Assembly (NCBI RefSeq): GCF_001854885.1
Contig: NZ_MDDV01000006.1
Coordinates: 144,126 to 208,125, forward strand
DNA length: 64,000 nucleotides
From: Ensifer sp. LCM 4579
GTDB taxonomy: Bacteria > Pseudomonadota > Alphaproteobacteria > Rhizobiales > Rhizobiaceae
Direction of reading: 5' to 3'
Both the position numbers and the translations under genes were made by a program. Positions 31,108-40,572 of this stretch are shown here, in pieces. The notes beneath the pieces were generated by a model, which saw only the letters and a program-made list of their open reading frames with translations, was not told the origin of the DNA and ran no database searches. Within the stretch, counting starts at the first letter, position 1. The number at the start of each line of letters is the position of its first letter.

Positions 31108-31902
31108 ATGCAGGACGACGCCTCGCTTTCCCCCGTGCAAAGCCCGCTCCTTGGCGCCACGGCCGGCCGGGAGGTCACGCACGGCTTTTTCACCCGCCAG
31201 GGCGGCGTCTCCGAAGGCATTTATCGCGGTCTCAATGTGGGCCTCGGCTCGAACGACGACCGGGCGCGCGTCGGCGAGAACCGCGCCCGGGTGGCCCGCT
31301 GGTTCGACGCCGAGCCGCAGCGGCTTGCCACCGTCCACCAGATCCATTCGCCCGACGCGATCGTCGTCGACGCGAGTTTCGACGGCACCCGACCCGATGC
31401 CGACGCGCTGGTGACGGCGACGCCCGGCATCGTGCTCGGCGTTCTTTCTGCCGATTGCGGACCCGTGCTTTTTGCGGATCCGGAAGCACGCATCATCGGC
31501 GCGGCCCATGCCGGCTGGAAAGGAACGCTTGGCGGTGTGGTTGAAAGCACGATCGCGGCCATGGTCTCGCTCGGCGCGCGCCGGGAGCGCATCGTCGCCT
31601 GCCTCGGCCCCTCGATCAGCCGCCAGCACTATGAGGTCGGACCCGAATTCGTCGAGCATTTCCTTGCGGCCGACGCGCGTCACGCATCGTTCTTCAGCCC
31701 TTCGGGCCGCAATGGGCACGCCATGTTCGATCTGCCGGGGCTGACGATCGAGAAACTGACGGAGGCCGGCGTGACGGCGGAAAACCTCGATCTCTGTACC
31801 TATGCCGACGAGGGCCGCTTCTTCTCCTATCGCCGCACGACGCACCGGCAGGAGCCGGACTACGGACGCCAGATATCCGCGATTTGTCTACGGGAGATTT
31901 GA
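31108..31902 (+). CDS. pgeF: Peptidoglycan editing factor PgeF (multicopper-like YfiH), 264 aa
   Basis: A DUF152/YfiH-family enzyme; PgeF removes misincorporated L-Ser-containing or otherwise aberrant muropeptides, and relatives act as purine nucleosidases or phosphorylases. Metal and active-site residues are visible in HGFFTRQGGVSEGIY, VHQIHSPD, SADCGPVLFADPEAR and GAAHAGWKGTLGGVV. The C terminus holds FFSYRRTTHRQEPDYGRQ. I chose the start at 31108; the frame is open far upstream, but that part is a shadow of the methyltransferase gene. The gap from the previous gene is 263 bases, and the stop is one base from the next start. Confidence 0.92.
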   Translation: MQDDASLSPVQSPLLGATAGREVTHGFFTRQGGVSEGIYRGLNVGLGSNDDRARVGENRARVARWFDAEPQRLATVHQIHSPDAIVVDASFDGTRPDADALVTATPGIVLGVLSADCGPVLFADPEARIIGAAHAGWKGTLGGVVESTIAAMVSLGARRERIVACLGPSISRQHYEVGPEFVEHFLAADARHASFFSPSGRNGHAMFDLPGLTIEKLTEAGVTAENLDLCTYADEGRFFSYRRTTHRQEPDYGRQISAICLREI

Positions 31903-31903
31903 T

Positions 31904-33055
31904 ATGGCGCTTCACTTCGCCGAAGAGGAATATGCCAGCCGTCTGGCCCGGCTTACGGCCCGGATGCAGGAAGAAAAGCTCGATGCCTTGCTCCTCTTCG
32001 CGCAGGAGAGCATGTATTGGCTGACCGGCTACGACACCTTCGGTTATTGCTTTTTCCAGACGCTGGTCGTGAAACGCGACGGAGAGATGGTGCTGCTCAC
32101 GCGTTCGGCCGATCTGCGGCAGGCGCGCCACACGTCGAATATCGAGCGGATCGAGATCTGGGTCGACCGCGTCAATGCCGATCCCGCCGGAGACCTGAAG
32201 AACCTGCTGAGCGAACTCGACCTGCTCGGCTCCCGTATCGGCGTCGAATATGACACGCACGGCATGACCGGAAAGACGGCGCGGCTCGTCGACAATCAAC
32301 TCTCCACCTTCGGCGAGCTTGTCGATGCCTCGCTGCTCGTCAGCCGGCTGCGCCTGATCAAGAGCCCGGCGGAGATCGCCTATGTGGAGAAGGCGGCGAG
32401 CCTCGCCGACGACGCGCTGGACGCGGCGCTACCCCTGATTCGGCCCGGCGGCAGCGAGGCGGATATCCTCGCCGCGATGCAGGGTGCGGTCTTTGCCGGC
32501 GGCGGCGATTATCCGGCCAACGAGTTCATCATCGGCTCCGGTGCCGATGCGCTGCTCTGCCGCTACAAGGCGGGCCGGCGCACACTCGACGCCAACGACC
32601 AGCTGACGCTCGAATGGGCCGGCGTCAGTGCCCATTACCACGCGGCGATGATGCGCACGGTGGTGATCGGCGTGCCGACCAACCGCCATCGTGAACTCTA
32701 CAGCGCCTGCCGCGAAACAATCCAGGCGATCGAAATGGTACTCCGGCCCGGCAATACCTTCGGAACCGTCTTCGACGTTCACTCGAGGATCATGGACGAG
32801 CGCGGCCTCGCCAGGCACCGTCTGAATGCTTGCGGCTATTCGCTTGGTGCCCGCTTCTCGCCGTCCTGGATGGAGCACCAGATGTTCCATATCGGCAATC
32901 CCCAGGAGATCGAACCCGACATGTCGCTCTTCGTGCACATGATCATCATGGATTCCGACAGCGGAACGGCCATGACGCTCGGCCAAACTTACCTGACGAC
33001 GGCAGGTGAGCCACGCGCCCTCTCGCGCTTCGGCCTGGACTTCATTTCTGCGTAA
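31904..33055 (+). CDS. M24-fold (creatinase/DoeA-like) hydrolase, 383 aa
   Basis: A pita-bread-fold protein of peptidase family M24, with an N-terminal creatinase domain (about residues 10-145) and a C-terminal catalytic domain. All five metal-ligand positions of true aminopeptidases are replaced: the first Asp is Glu in LTLEWAG, the second is Ala in YHAAMMRT, and the later His and two Glu positions are not conserved (ACGYSLGARFSP, LFVHMIIM, LGQTYLTT). This is like creatinase and the ectoine hydrolase DoeA, which hydrolyse C-N bonds without metal. It starts one base after pgeF. The true substrate is unknown; Xaa-Pro peptidase, the usual automatic name, is unlikely. Confidence 0.88.
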   Translation: MALHFAEEEYASRLARLTARMQEEKLDALLLFAQESMYWLTGYDTFGYCFFQTLVVKRDGEMVLLTRSADLRQARHTSNIERIEIWVDRVNADPAGDLKNLLSELDLLGSRIGVEYDTHGMTGKTARLVDNQLSTFGELVDASLLVSRLRLIKSPAEIAYVEKAASLADDALDAALPLIRPGGSEADILAAMQGAVFAGGGDYPANEFIIGSGADALLCRYKAGRRTLDANDQLTLEWAGVSAHYHAAMMRTVVIGVPTNRHRELYSACRETIQAIEMVLRPGNTFGTVFDVHSRIMDERGLARHRLNACGYSLGARFSPSWMEHQMFHIGNPQEIEPDMSLFVHMIIMDSDSGTAMTLGQTYLTTAGEPRALSRFGLDFISA

Positions 33056-33155
33056 GGAATTCGCCCTATGATCCCCGGCGAGAAATGAAGCGAAGTGCGG
33101 GAAACGCGGTCTTCGGGCTGTGACCCGCGCCGGAATTCAAGCCGGGACGGTGGGA

Positions 33156-34013
33156 ATGATGCGAAAGCAGATCATGCCGATCGCAAGCCTTGGTCTTGCC
33201 GCGGCCCTTGCGGGCTGCAACACGACGGATGCTCTTATTCCACAGGTGGACGTCGGCGAAGGAAACTTCCGCTCGCCGCCGGTAACGCAATCCGACCTCG
33301 ATACCATGTCGGCGCAGACGGCGGTGATGCCGGTGGAAAGCGTGCCGCCAAGCCGCACCGCGGCCTTCTCTGCGCAACCGCATGTATCGAGCCCGCCAAC
33401 GCGATCCGCGGCCGGCTATGCCGATTACACGGATCCCGCCGGCACGCTGGAGGGCCAGGCAAATCGGCTTGCGCAGGGTGCAGCCCCAATTCAGGCCACG
33501 CAGCCGTCCGTACAGCATCCGCAGAGCGAGCCGATGCCGCAGGAGTCTTCTCGACCTACTCGTCAACCGACCCGCACGGAAACGGCTGCGGCCGCGCCGG
33601 CAGAAAGCCAGCACGCCGCCGCGTCGCCTTCGGCCGCTGGTTCCGGCTCGGGCAGCATCCGGTTCCTGCCGATCATCGGGGCGCCGGTTCAGGCGGTGAC
33701 GCCGCTCTCCAGGCAACTCGGGGCCTCGGCCCGTGCGGAGGGGCTTGCCATCAAGGGCTCCGGCGACGCCACCAGCGACCATATCCTCAAGGGCTATTTC
33801 TCGGCGCTCCAGGATGGCGGCAAGACCACCGTCGTCTATGTCTGGGACGTTCTCGACGGCAGCGGCAATCGCCTGCACCGTATCCAGGGACAGGACACGG
33901 TCTCGGCGAGCGCGGCCGAGCCCTGGAGCGCAGTGCCGCCCGAGGCGATGCAGGCAATCGCCGAAAAGACGATCCGCGCCTATCTCGAATGGCGTCGCTC
34001 CAGAGCGGGCTGA
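33156..34013 (+). CDS. Hypothetical lipoprotein, 285 aa
   Basis: The protein begins MMRKQIMPIASLGLAAALAG with a lipobox Leu-Ala-Gly-Cys, lipidated at Cys21, so it is an Lgt substrate and probably sits in the outer membrane facing the periplasm. Residues about 30-165 are low-complexity, rich in Pro, Ser, Gln and Ala. The C-terminal 120 residues look like a compact domain (IRFLPIIGAPVQAVTPLS, then HILKGYFSALQDGGKTTVVY and YLEWRRSRAG). I do not recognise the domain; the motif VVYVWDVLDGSGNRLHRIQG suggests a beta-rich fold. The start at 33156 follows GGGACGGTGGGA. Confidence 0.75.
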   Translation: MMRKQIMPIASLGLAAALAGCNTTDALIPQVDVGEGNFRSPPVTQSDLDTMSAQTAVMPVESVPPSRTAAFSAQPHVSSPPTRSAAGYADYTDPAGTLEGQANRLAQGAAPIQATQPSVQHPQSEPMPQESSRPTRQPTRTETAAAAPAESQHAAASPSAAGSGSGSIRFLPIIGAPVQAVTPLSRQLGASARAEGLAIKGSGDATSDHILKGYFSALQDGGKTTVVYVWDVLDGSGNRLHRIQGQDTVSASAAEPWSAVPPEAMQAIAEKTIRAYLEWRRSRAG

Positions 34014-34326
34014 GAAGCGCACGGCTTCCCGTCTGCATCCAGCTCCAGACTTGCTTAACGCGATCTTGTTCTACGGATTTGGGCCGGTCGGGCCAAATTC
34101 ACCGTGATCCCGGCAAGCAGATTGCAAAGTTTTTAGGATAACGGCCCCTGCGGCGCAGCAATCCCCCTTGCATTCGACTTCAGGGACGCTAAAAAGCGGC
34201 CGATCAGTCTGACAGCGGCCGTCCGCAACGATTGCCCGCGATCGGAATGGCTCAGGAATCTGCGCGGAACAAGCCGTCCCGGACTGGCCCCGGATGGCGA
34301 CCGCGCCAGCGCAAGGCGGACCGTCA
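34014..34326. other. prs upstream region
   Basis: 313 bases without a supported gene. A CTTGCT near 34049 has a possible -35 character but no matching -10. A weak stem GCGGCCG / CGGCCG lies around 34196-34220. I see nothing firmer. Confidence 0.35.
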
Positions 34327-35259
34327 ATGAAGGTTTTCGCAGGCAATTCGAACCGGCTGCTGGCCGAAGCGATCTGCAATTATCTCAACCTGCCACTCGG
34401 CAAAGCCACGGTCCGGCGCTTCGCCGACCAGGAGATCTTCGTCGAAATCGGTGAGAACGTACGCGGCGAGGATGTGTTCATCATCCAGTCCACATCGTTC
34501 CCGACCAACGATCACCTGATGGAACTGCTCATCATGATCGATGCGGTTCGCCGCTCCTCCGCCCGACGCATTACCGCCGTGCTTCCTTATTTCGGCTACG
34601 CCCGGCAGGATCGCAAACCCGGACCGCGCACTCCGATTTCCGCCAAGCTCGTCGCCAACCTGATCACCGAAGCCGGCGCCGACCGCGTTCTCACCCTCGA
34701 TCTCCATGCCGGCCAGATTCAGGGCTTCTTCGACATTCCGACGGATAACCTCTATGCGGTTCCGATCCTCGCGCGCGACGTCAAGGAAAATTACAATCTC
34801 AACAATGTCATGGTAGTTTCGCCGGACGTCGGCGGCGTCGTGCGTGCCCGCGCCCTCGCCAAGCGGCTCGACTGTCTGCTCGCGATCGTCGACAAGCGTC
34901 GCGATCGCCCCGGTGAATCGGAAGTCATGAACGTCATCGGCGAAGTTAGCGGCAAGGATTGCATCCTCATCGACGACATTGTCGATTCCGGCGGCACGCT
35001 CTGCAACGCCGCCGAAGCCCTTTTGAAGAACGGCGCCACCAGCGTCACAGCCTATATCACCCACGGCGTCCTCTCCGGGGGCGCCGTCGCCCGCGTGACG
35101 TCGTCGATGCTGAAGGAACTGGTGATCACCGATTCCATCCAGCCGCCGACGGCGGTGCAATCAGCCCACAATATCCGCGTGATCTCCACCGCCGCCCTGA
35201 TCGGCGAAGCAATCAGCCGCACCAGCCAGGAAGAGTCGGTTTCGAGCCTGTTCGACTGA
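34327..35259 (+). CDS. prs: Ribose-phosphate pyrophosphokinase, 310 aa
   Basis: A class I PRPP synthase that makes phosphoribosyl pyrophosphate from ribose-5-phosphate and ATP for nucleotide, histidine and tryptophan synthesis. Visible motifs are the ATP-binding [10 protein letters not shown] (about residues 93-102), the catalytic flexible-loop region [34 protein letters not shown], and the PRPP loop [13 protein letters not shown] (about 215-227). The start at 34327 ([17 protein letters not shown]) gives the standard 310 residues. It stands alone on the plus strand. Confidence 0.97.
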   Translation: MKVFAGNSNRLLAEAICNYLNLPLGKATVRRFADQEIFVEIGENVRGEDVFIIQSTSFPTNDHLMELLIMIDAVRRSSARRITAVLPYFGYARQDRKPGPRTPISAKLVANLITEAGADRVLTLDLHAGQIQGFFDIPTDNLYAVPILARDVKENYNLNNVMVVSPDVGGVVRARALAKRLDCLLAIVDKRRDRPGESEVMNVIGEVSGKDCILIDDIVDSGGTLCNAAEALLKNGATSVTAYITHGVLSGGAVARVTSSMLKELVITDSIQPPTAVQSAHNIRVISTAALIGEAISRTSQEESVSSLFD

Positions 35260-35398
35260 GGCCGCGCCTATGCGACCCTGAAATACATGCCTGAATCGGG
35301 AAAACTTATCTCCCGATCTTATCGATCGAAGGTCAATGCCGGCTCATGCCCGAACTGCTGTCAGCCGGCGGGACATTCTCCAATCTCCGCATTGCGGA

Positions 35399-35797
35399 CT
35401 ATCTCTCATCGCGGGGCAGTGCGCGAGGCGGTACTGCGCATGCCTCACCACCCCCGCCAAAGAGCCGCGAACGGGTGAGGAAGCGCTTCTCCCGTCCGTT
35501 GTCGAGCGAGAACATCCCGCCCCTGCCCGGCACCACGTCGATGATCAGTTGCGTGTGCTTCCACGCTTCGTATTGGCTGGCGCTGATATAGACCGGGACG
35601 CCGTCGATCTCACCGAGCTTCACATCATTGCCTCCGACGATGTAGTCGTCTGCCGGGTAGCACATCGGCGAAGAGCCGTCGCAGCAGCCGCCGGACTGAT
35701 GAAACAGGATTTCCGGATGGTCGCGCCGGATCTCGCGAATGAGATCGATCGCCGCATCGGTCGCAAGCACCCGCGGCTCGCCATGGGTGTCCGTCAT
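35399..35797 (-). CDS. DUF779 protein, 132 aa
   Basis: A small cytoplasmic protein of family DUF779, which is repeatedly found beside acetaldehyde-type dehydrogenases of the ExaC/AcoD group and has no defined activity. It shows the cysteine-containing motif HQSGGCCDGSSPMCYPADD (about residues 33-51) and DVVPGRGGMFSLDNGREKRF near residue 95. The C-terminal tail ends in ALPRDER. The start at 35797 (MTDTHGEPRVLATDAAI) follows a GGAGGGA site. It lies 96 bases after the aldehyde dehydrogenase, with a hairpin between them. Confidence 0.9.
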   Translation of the reverse strand: MTDTHGEPRVLATDAAIDLIREIRRDHPEILFHQSGGCCDGSSPMCYPADDYIVGGNDVKLGEIDGVPVYISASQYEAWKHTQLIIDVVPGRGGMFSLDNGREKRFLTRSRLFGGGGEACAVPPRALPRDER

Positions 35798-35825
35798 CAA
35801 TTCCCTCCTTCCACAACGGCCGACG

Positions 35826-35847
35826 GCCCCCGAAGGATATCGGGGGC
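35826..35847 (-). other. Intercistronic hairpin ALDH - DUF779
   Basis: Perfect 8-bp stem, GCCCCCGA (35826-35833) with TCGGGGGC (35840-35847), and a 6-base loop. It has no T-run, so it may attenuate expression or stabilise the upstream message rather than terminate. Confidence 0.55.
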
Positions 35848-35892
35848 ACGCCGGGAGGATCTCCGGCGATCGCCGCCACCGGAGCGGAACGA

Positions 35893-37401
<1,509 letters not shown>

Positions 37402-37420
37402 GGCTTCCTCCCTTGGAAAA

Positions 37421-37440
37421 ACAGCATTCCGAATTGCTGT
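37421..37440. promoter_or_regulatory. 20-bp imperfect palindrome before aldehyde dehydrogenase
   Basis: ACAGCATTCCGAATTGCTGT, with 16 of 20 positions symmetric (arms ACAGCA / TGCTGT), is 20 bases upstream of the start codon. It could be an operator or a leader structure. Confidence 0.4.
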
Positions 37441-37503
37441 GGAAGAAAGGGTGAGGCCGAATGCCGATTTTCGATAGAGCCCCGCCGCAGCCGGAAACGC
37501 CAT

Positions 37504-37523
37504 CTGTTTCAGAATTGCGACAG
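37504..37523. promoter_or_regulatory. Candidate AcoR-type activator site
   Basis: CTGTTTCAGAATTGCGACAG has inverted arms TGTxxCA and TGxxACA about 100 bases upstream of the aldehyde dehydrogenase start. The spacing resembles sites bound by Fis-type helix-turn-helix activators of the AcoR group. This is pattern recognition only. Confidence 0.4.
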
Positions 37524-37586
37524 GTAGACTGGGGCAGTCATGCCGCAACGCAGCAATACATCGTCGCTGCCGCGGAATTACCGGGA

Positions 37587-38024
37587 CTACTTGGCGCTGA
37601 TGAGGTGCAAGGCAGAATTTCCCTTGCTGACGGCCGCAGTTGACAGCTTGCGATCGAAGGTCGCCAACTGACCGCCATGCACCTTCGCGAGCGCAAGCAG
37701 GTAGGTGTCCGTCACCTGGGCTGAAGTCAGGATCTTTGCCGAAGCGACGTTGCCTGAACCGACAAGACTCACGTCGTCCGGCCAGAAACAATGTCCGGGG
37801 AGCGATCGCAATTTCCCAACGATTTCCATCACAAGTGCTGGCGAACCAGGAGAATTGGGATATTTCGGATTGCCGACGATCCGCACGACGCCATTTTCGG
37901 TAATAGGACAGGTGGCCCACGCGTTTCGGCCGGTCGATGCGAACCAGTGATGTGCATCATCATGGGCGACGTGGCCCGGATCGATCAAGGCAATCAATAC
38001 ATTGACGTCGAGCAGGAAAGTCAC
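37587..38024 (-). CDS. vapC: VapC-type PIN-domain toxin, 145 aa
   Basis: A PIN-domain ribonuclease of a type II toxin-antitoxin system. The acidic residues expected at the active site are present: Asp6 in [15 protein letters not shown], a glutamate in [12 protein letters not shown], and aspartates in [10 protein letters not shown] and LATFDRKL. The length is slightly above average but intact. It overlaps vapB by 4 bases. It lies between the aldehyde dehydrogenase and its presumed regulator, on the same strand, and its sequence looks somewhat less GC3-biased than its neighbours, consistent with later acquisition. The RNA target is unknown. Confidence 0.9.
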   Translation of the reverse strand: MTFLLDVNVLIALIDPGHVAHDDAHHWFASTGRNAWATCPITENGVVRIVGNPKYPNSPGSPALVMEIVGKLRSLPGHCFWPDDVSLVGSGNVASAKILTSAQVTDTYLLALAKVHGGQLATFDRKLSTAAVSKGNSALHLISAK

Positions 38025-38248
38025 GGCAATTCGTCACGCAATGCGTTGACAATATCGAGTGTGACCGGTGGCGCATCGGGTCGGGGCGATAGCAGAGGAA
38101 TTCCATTGCGCTCGCCGCCGCTCTGCGGCCGGCGGAGCGAACGCCTCGCCAGGTCGGAAATGACTTCGCCGACGCTCCGGTGCTGTTGCGCCGCCATCGC
38201 CTTGGCGGCGACCAGAACATCGTCGTCGATCGCCAGTGTCGTCCTCAT
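38021..38248 (-). CDS. vapB: VapB-type antitoxin, 75 aa
   Basis: The antitoxin partner of the downstream VapC. The N-terminal half, MRTTLAIDDDVLVAAKAMAA, resembles the ribbon-helix-helix DNA-binding part of VapB-type antitoxins. The C-terminal half should wrap the toxin. The start at 38248 has GAGGCGG just upstream; an ATG 6 codons earlier has no ribosome site. The two genes overlap by 4 bases, typical of translational coupling. Autoregulation by the VapBC complex is expected. Confidence 0.85.
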   Translation of the reverse strand: MRTTLAIDDDVLVAAKAMAAQQHRSVGEVISDLARRSLRRPQSGGERNGIPLLSPRPDAPPVTLDIVNALRDELP

Positions 38249-38357
38249 ATCCGCCTCATCGCGCATCAGTCATCACGCATCATATATGGCAGAGGGGCGG
38301 AATTCTCAAGATTGAACCCGACGAGAGGCGCCGCGGGTTTGGATCAGCGGGGCAGGC

Positions 38358-39314
38358 TCAGTTCAGCGAAAGCCGCTTCATCTTGCGATACAGCGTAGCG
38401 CGGCTGATGCCGAGGAGATCGGCGGCCATCGAGACGTTGCCGTTGGTGCGCGACAGCACGCGGCGAAGAGCCGCCCGCTCGGCATCCGGCAACTCGCCGC
38501 CATCGCGCGGAGCCCCCTCATCGAGGAGATCGGACGCGGGAACGCCGGCGGCGATGCGCCTGTCGTCGAGCCCCAAGCATTGACGGGCCGCCCGCGTCGC
38601 GCCGAGCACGAGGTCGTCGCGATCGACTGCAAGCAGCGCCGGTCCGGCGCGATCAACCGGCACGAGCACGATCCGTGCCCCGGCGAAGGCGCGCCGGAAG
38701 AGGTTCGCCTCGATCCGCGCGGCGGCGTCGCGCACGGCCTGGGAGAGGATCGAAAGCGTCGCCTCGGAGGCGTCGTCACGGCAGGTGGAAATGTCGAGGG
38801 CTGCGGCCAGGCGCCCGGCCTCGTCACGGATCGGCGCCGTCGTGCAACTGAGCCCGATATTGCTGCTCAGGAAATGCTGGTCGCGATGAATGATGACGGA
38901 GCGTTCGTCCGCGATCGCCGTACCGATTCCGTTCGTACCCACGCTCGCCTCGCTCCAAACCGTGCCGGACCAGAGGCCGACCCCGCGAAAATCGGCGTCG
39001 TCCCCGACCGCACCACGCCGCTCGAGCGCTATCCCCTTTGTGTCCGTAAGCAGGAGGCAGCACCCCGCCTTGCCGATGAACGTGAACAACCGATCAAGCT
39101 CGCCGGCCGCTTCCACAATCAAAACGCCGGAGCGTTCACGCGCCTCGATAAACTCGCTCTCCGAGAGGCGCCACGGCTTCCGCACCTCCTCGGGTGCCAG
39201 CCCATGAAGGGTCATGCAGCGCCGCCACGAGGCGGCAACCGGAGAACTCGCGGCAGCCGACGGCTGGTGCGCGATCCTGTAGACCTGTTCCGAATGATCC
39301 GTGGCTGCAGGCAT
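38358..39314 (-). CDS. AcoR-like GAF/Fis-type regulator without AAA+ domain, 318 aa
   Basis: It resembles AcoR-type activators of aldehyde or acetoin catabolism. An N-terminal sensory part includes SWRRCMTLHGLAPEE and a GAF domain (about residues 60-190, with SVGTNGIGTAIADERSV and SSNIGLSCTTAPIRDEAG). A middle segment (about 195-265) is less clear, and the C-terminal Fis-type helix-turn-helix is AADLLGISRATLYRKMKRL. The central sigma-54-interacting AAA+ domain is absent: there is no Walker A or GAFTGA motif. So it probably acts as an ordinary activator or repressor. The start at 39314 follows GGGAGGGAGCGA; 39347 is possible but lacks a ribosome site. Confidence 0.87.
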   Translation of the reverse strand: MPAATDHSEQVYRIAHQPSAAASSPVAASWRRCMTLHGLAPEEVRKPWRLSESEFIEARERSGVLIVEAAGELDRLFTFIGKAGCCLLLTDTKGIALERRGAVGDDADFRGVGLWSGTVWSEASVGTNGIGTAIADERSVIIHRDQHFLSSNIGLSCTTAPIRDEAGRLAAALDISTCRDDASEATLSILSQAVRDAAARIEANLFRRAFAGARIVLVPVDRAGPALLAVDRDDLVLGATRAARQCLGLDDRRIAAGVPASDLLDEGAPRDGGELPDAERAALRRVLSRTNGNVSMAADLLGISRATLYRKMKRLSLN

Positions 39315-39642
39315 TCGCTCCCTCCCTGAAAGCGTCCGCGAAGGCATGCCCCGACCCCCCCGGTTCGGCGCTACTGCATCTTGCCGGCACTATAGCCGGC
39401 GATCGCGGGCAAGGTCCAGCCGGACGATAGTCGCGCACGAGGGCTGCCGGTATCGATGCACCGGAGGATATGCTACTCCGTCGGTACCGCGAGTCGCCCC
39501 GAACGTTCAGGCTTTCCACCATGCTTCGGCATCCGGCGTCAGTTTCGCCGGCGTCTCCGGCGCCTTCTGGGGCCTGATTGCCGACGGCCTCATGCTGGCG
39601 CTCGCCCGCTTCGCCGGGCGGAAGGCATAGGAACCGTACCGC
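39315..39642. other. Region upstream of the AcoR-like gene, with coding-like tail
   Basis: Mostly uninformative. On the plus strand a frame ending with TAG at 39628-39630 encodes a hydrophobic tail (GVSFAGVSGAFWGLIADGLM, then LALARFAGRKA) with strongly GC3-biased codons, unlike the sequence before it. It has no credible start, so it may be the remnant 3' end of a lost membrane-protein gene. Confidence is low. Confidence 0.3.
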
Positions 39643-39671
39643 CTTGCATTTCATGCTGTTCTCCGCTATGG
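39643..39671 (+). promoter_or_regulatory. rplY promoter
   Basis: CTTGCA (39643-39648), 17 bases, then CTATGG (39666-39671): a good match to the rhizobial consensus CTTGAC-17-CTATAT. It would give a leader of about 120 bases before rplY. Confidence 0.6.
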
Positions 39672-39798
39672 ACCGCGCGTCCGCGCAGACACCCTTGGAG
39701 GCAACGCGGATGGCGTCGCCTTGCGGCTCCAGGTTTTTCCGGCCCCGGGCTTTGGCCCTTGACGGATGAACTCTCCAAATAACCAGAAAGGTCTAACC

Positions 39799-40407
39799 AT
39801 GAGCCAGAGTTACGAGCTCAAGGCCGAGACGCGCGAACGGGTTGGTAAGGGGTCCTCCCGCGAACTTCGCCGCAACGGTCTTATCCCGGCTGTCATCTAC
39901 GGTGACAAGCAACCCCCGCTTTCGATCACGCTGTCCACCAAGGACGTGACGATGAAGATCCACGCCGGCGGTTTCATGACCACCGTTGCGACGATCGATG
40001 TCAACGGCGAGAAGATCCGCGTCCTGCCGAAGGACTACCAGCTGGATCCGGTCCGCGACTTCACCATGCATGTCGACTTCCTGCGCGTCTCGAAGGACAG
40101 CCAGGTTTCCGTCCAGGTTCCGGTTCGCTTCGAAAATGAAGAGAAGTCCCCGGGCCTCAAAAGAGGTGGCGCTCTCAACATCGTTCGCCACGAAGTCGAA
40201 CTGAACGTTTCCGCTGACGCCATTCCGGAATTCCTGACCGTCGATCTCACCGGCCTCAACATCGGCGACACCGTCCACATCTCGAACGTCAAGCTCCCGG
40301 CTGGCGCGACTCCGGTCATCGGCGATCGCGACTTCACCATCGCGACGATCACCGGCCGCGCACAGGAAGCCGAAGAGACGGAAGCCGAAGGCGAAGCAGA
40401 GGCTTGA
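39799..40407 (+). CDS. rplY: 50S ribosomal protein L25 / general stress protein Ctc, 202 aa
   Basis: The long (TL5/Ctc-type) form of ribosomal protein L25, which binds 5S rRNA. The N-terminal L25 domain spans residues 1-95 ([38 protein letters not shown]) and the C-terminal beta domain about 96-190. The tail is acidic and Glu-rich ([11 protein letters not shown]), as in rhizobial homologues. The start at 39799 follows AGAAAGG. It has its own promoter and terminator, so it is probably monocistronic although pth lies a few kilobases downstream, where rplY-pth is the usual pair; two genes have been placed between them here. Confidence 0.96.
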   Translation: MSQSYELKAETRERVGKGSSRELRRNGLIPAVIYGDKQPPLSITLSTKDVTMKIHAGGFMTTVATIDVNGEKIRVLPKDYQLDPVRDFTMHVDFLRVSKDSQVSVQVPVRFENEEKSPGLKRGGALNIVRHEVELNVSADAIPEFLTVDLTGLNIGDTVHISNVKLPAGATPVIGDRDFTIATITGRAQEAEETEAEGEAEA

Positions 40408-40457
40408 TTTCAGGCTTCTGAGTTTGCTGCACAATTTCGACATGCATTAGATCCAGA

Positions 40458-40482
40458 GACCCGCCCCATGGGGCGGGTCTTT
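40458..40482 (+). terminator. rplY terminator
   Basis: A perfect 10-bp stem, GACCCGCCCC (40458-40467) with GGGGCGGGTC (40470-40479), is followed by TTT. It lies 50 bases after the rplY stop. Confidence 0.88.
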
Positions 40483-40572
40483 CCGTTCCAGGTTCAGGAA
40501 CTAACCAGGCGACGAAATAAGCGTCGGCCGTCTCCGTAGGACGATTTCAGCAACATTTAAGGATTTGATGGT

